Shown here: positions 47,898 through 49,063 of the stretch, piece by piece
Numbering within the stretch: position 1 is the first letter of the stretch
Layout: each line of letters starts with the position of its first letter
Origin: Io17-Chloro-G2 sp034420695
Lineage (GTDB): Bacteria > Chloroflexota > Dehalococcoidia > Lucifugimonadales > UBA3495
Length of the DNA stretch: 49,063 bases
Assembly: GCA_034420695.1 (NCBI GenBank)
Contig: DAOULB010000024.1
Location: 1 to 49,063, forward strand
Direction of reading: 5' to 3'
The notes under the pieces: generated by a model
What the model saw: only the letters and a program-made list of their open reading frames with translations
The model's database searches: none
Told to the model about the DNA's origin: nothing
Position numbers and translations under genes: made by a program

Positions 47898-49063
47898 CTA
47901 GTTTTGCTCGCAGCCTCTCTCGTCGGGACAGGTTGCGTCCGGGTCCCACCAAGCGTACTCCCAACTGTGAAGATGCTGTATGGAGTCCGGCGTGTTGAAG
48001 TGCTGCAGGCGGTAATCCATTGCGGCGCCTTGGTCCACCCAAGTGTTGGGCACCCAGTGGCCTTCGCCTTCACGCAGGATCTCTACCATCTCAGTGAACT
48101 GCGACTGCCGGGTGTCCCGGTCCAGCTCGCGAGCTTGCAGGTCCATCAGCTCCGTCAGCCGCGGCAGCGCCCAGTTGTCCGGGTTCTTCTCGATGTCGTG
48201 CACGTACACCTGCAGCAGGATGTCCGCAGGGTCACGGGTCAGCAGCCCAATGCCGCCCACCAGCGTCGCATGGTGCGTCCCTTCCCGTGTGTGCACGTGG
48301 TAGGTGGCCGTGTCAACAGGATGCAAGGTGAAGTCGATCCCCAAGTCCCTGCGCAGTTGTTCAGTGACCACTTCTTGGACCTTTATCCCGGTGGCGCTCT
48401 CGCCCCCGTTGAGGTCCACTTCGAAGCCGTCTGGATAGCCGGCCTCGGCCAGCAGCCGCTTGGCCTCGGCTATGTCCCGGGGGTCCTTCTGCCCGTCCGC
48501 CGCCCTCCGGTAGCCCGGTACCTCGCTCAGGTCTTCCTCAACCTTGACCGTTCCCCTGGGGAAGAAGGTCGCCGGCGAGGCAAAGCACCCGTAGGCTTCG
48601 GTGCAGTAAACAATGTCCACTACGTTCTGCCGGTCCAGCCCCAGGTACAATGCCTTCCTCACCCGGGGGTCGTCGAATGGCGCCTTGTTCTGGTGCAGGA
48701 TGAAGAAGGTCCCGGACCCGCCGTCCAGCGTCCGCGCCCGTAGCCGCCCCTTAGTTTCGTCTTGCAGCCGGAACATATCCTCGGGCCGGAAGGTGGAACT
48801 CCACGGGCCGTCGGTGGCGAAGGCCTGGCCCACGGTCAGCGCCCCGTACACCCGGTTGATGTCGCGTATGACATTGAACTTCAGTCCGTCGAAGAAAGGC
48901 AGCCCCGGCTTGAAGTAGTCCGGGTTCCTCTCGTACTCCCGCACCGTGCCCCGGTCCCAGTTCTTCAGAATCCACGGGCCGGAACCGATGATATTCTCCG
49001 GGCAGCAGTTGGCATCTTCCTGGGTCAGCCCGGCCGCCACGTGCTCCGGATAAATCTTGAAGT
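47898..49063 (-). CDS. ABC-type solute-binding lipoprotein, family 5 (copy 2), 5' truncated by window end
   Basis: The frame is open to the right edge (FKIYPEHVAAGLTQED), matching the inside of copy 1, so only the C-terminal 388 residues are seen and the signal peptide lies outside. Shared landmarks: IGSGPWILKNWDRGTVREYE, DETKGRLRARTLDGGSGTFF, DDPRVRKALYLGLDRQNVVD and the final DPDATCPDERGC. Cysteines in the last block (CPDERGC) are conserved in copy 1. Separate transcription unit from copy 1 because of the terminator in between. Confidence 0.88.
   Translation of the reverse strand, partial: FKIYPEHVAAGLTQEDANCCPENIIGSGPWILKNWDRGTVREYERNPDYFKPGLPFFDGLKFNVIRDINRVYGALTVGQAFATDGPWSSTFRPEDMFRLQDETKGRLRARTLDGGSGTFFILHQNKAPFDDPRVRKALYLGLDRQNVVDIVYCTEAYGCFASPATFFPRGTVKVEEDLSEVPGYRRAADGQKDPRDIAEAKRLLAEAGYPDGFEVDLNGGESATGIKVQEVVTEQLRRDLGIDFTLHPVDTATYHVHTREGTHHATLVGGIGLLTRDPADILLQVYVHDIEKNPDNWALPRLTELMDLQARELDRDTRQSQFTEMVEILREGEGHWVPNTWVDQGAAMDYRLQHFNTPDSIQHLHSWEYAWWDPDATCPDERGCEQN

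Noticed and set aside
1..49063. tRNA and rRNA genes
   Set aside because: I looked through the larger intergenic stretches by eye and saw no cloverleaf or conserved rRNA sequence; a covariance-model scan (tRNAscan-SE, Infernal) would be decisive.

Overview
The window is high-GC, gene-dense bacterial DNA. Many genes start with GTG or TTG behind strong AAGGAGG-type ribosome binding sites, secreted proteins are mostly lipoproteins with an (V/A)AC-GG lipobox and a Thr/Pro/Ala/Glu-rich linker, and there is a large stock of Rieske oxygenase, extradiol dioxygenase, amidohydrolase, cupin and solute-uptake genes. This combination is what I would expect from a Chloroflexota genome of the SAR202/Dehalococcoidia kind, but that placement is inference: there is no rRNA or other phylogenetic marker here, and I saw no tRNA.

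Layout. 1-4.4 kb: end of a two-domain VOC protein, then two secreted lipoproteins (an acidic coiled-coil one and a large LRR plus RCC1-repeat one). 4.6-8.2 kb: an orphan EutA-type reactivase, divergent from an MFS exporter, then a PaREP1/HEPN-like protein. 8.3-14.2 kb: a complete Dpp/Opp-type ABC importer operon on the minus strand (binding protein, two permeases, two ATPases), with a hairpin and a curious 73-bp tandem repeat between binding protein and permease. 14.9-17.2 kb: two bicupin proteins. 17.4-19.6 kb: a bacterial CDC48/p97-like double AAA+ ATPase whose second Walker B glutamate is replaced by glutamine. 19.8-25.7 kb: a tripartite tricarboxylate transporter locus with one TctC-like lipoprotein and two consecutive TctA-TctB fusion permeases. 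25.7-27.7 kb: repeats, a second HEPN-like gene and a secreted protein.

27.8-30.4 kb is a complete IS1595-family transposon. It has 22-bp terminal inverted repeats and an exact 8-bp target duplication (AAATATAA), and carries four small passenger genes plus a large RNA-like inverted repeat. It sits in the T-rich tail of the terminator of the next operon. 30.4-35.2 kb is that operon, read leftwards: two near-identical Rieske dioxygenase alpha subunits, one beta subunit, a small unknown protein and a zinc alcohol dehydrogenase. A quinone-oxidoreductase-like gene diverges from it. 36.4-38.9 kb is a small defence/addiction cluster: HigB-HigA toxin-antitoxin, then a DNA methyltransferase overlapping a ThaI-like restriction endonuclease. 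39-40.6 kb: a VOC protein and an amidohydrolase. 40.6-42.3 kb: a gene-poor stretch with three clusters of three 10-bp AAATGGNGGN-type units in front of a small unknown gene. 42.3-45.7 kb: a LigB extradiol dioxygenase and two paralogous 4,5-dihydroxyphthalate-decarboxylase-like proteins. 45.8-49.06 kb: two paralogous family-5 binding lipoproteins without permeases; the second runs off the window.

Taken together the genes describe a scavenging lifestyle: ABC and TTT uptake of peptides or organic acids, ring hydroxylation (Rieske), dehydrogenation (ADH), ring opening (LigB, cupins) and decarboxylation (amidohydrolase, DHP-decarboxylase-like proteins). Tandem duplication is a recurring theme (Rieske alpha, TctA-TctB, DHP decarboxylase, binding proteins, cupins).
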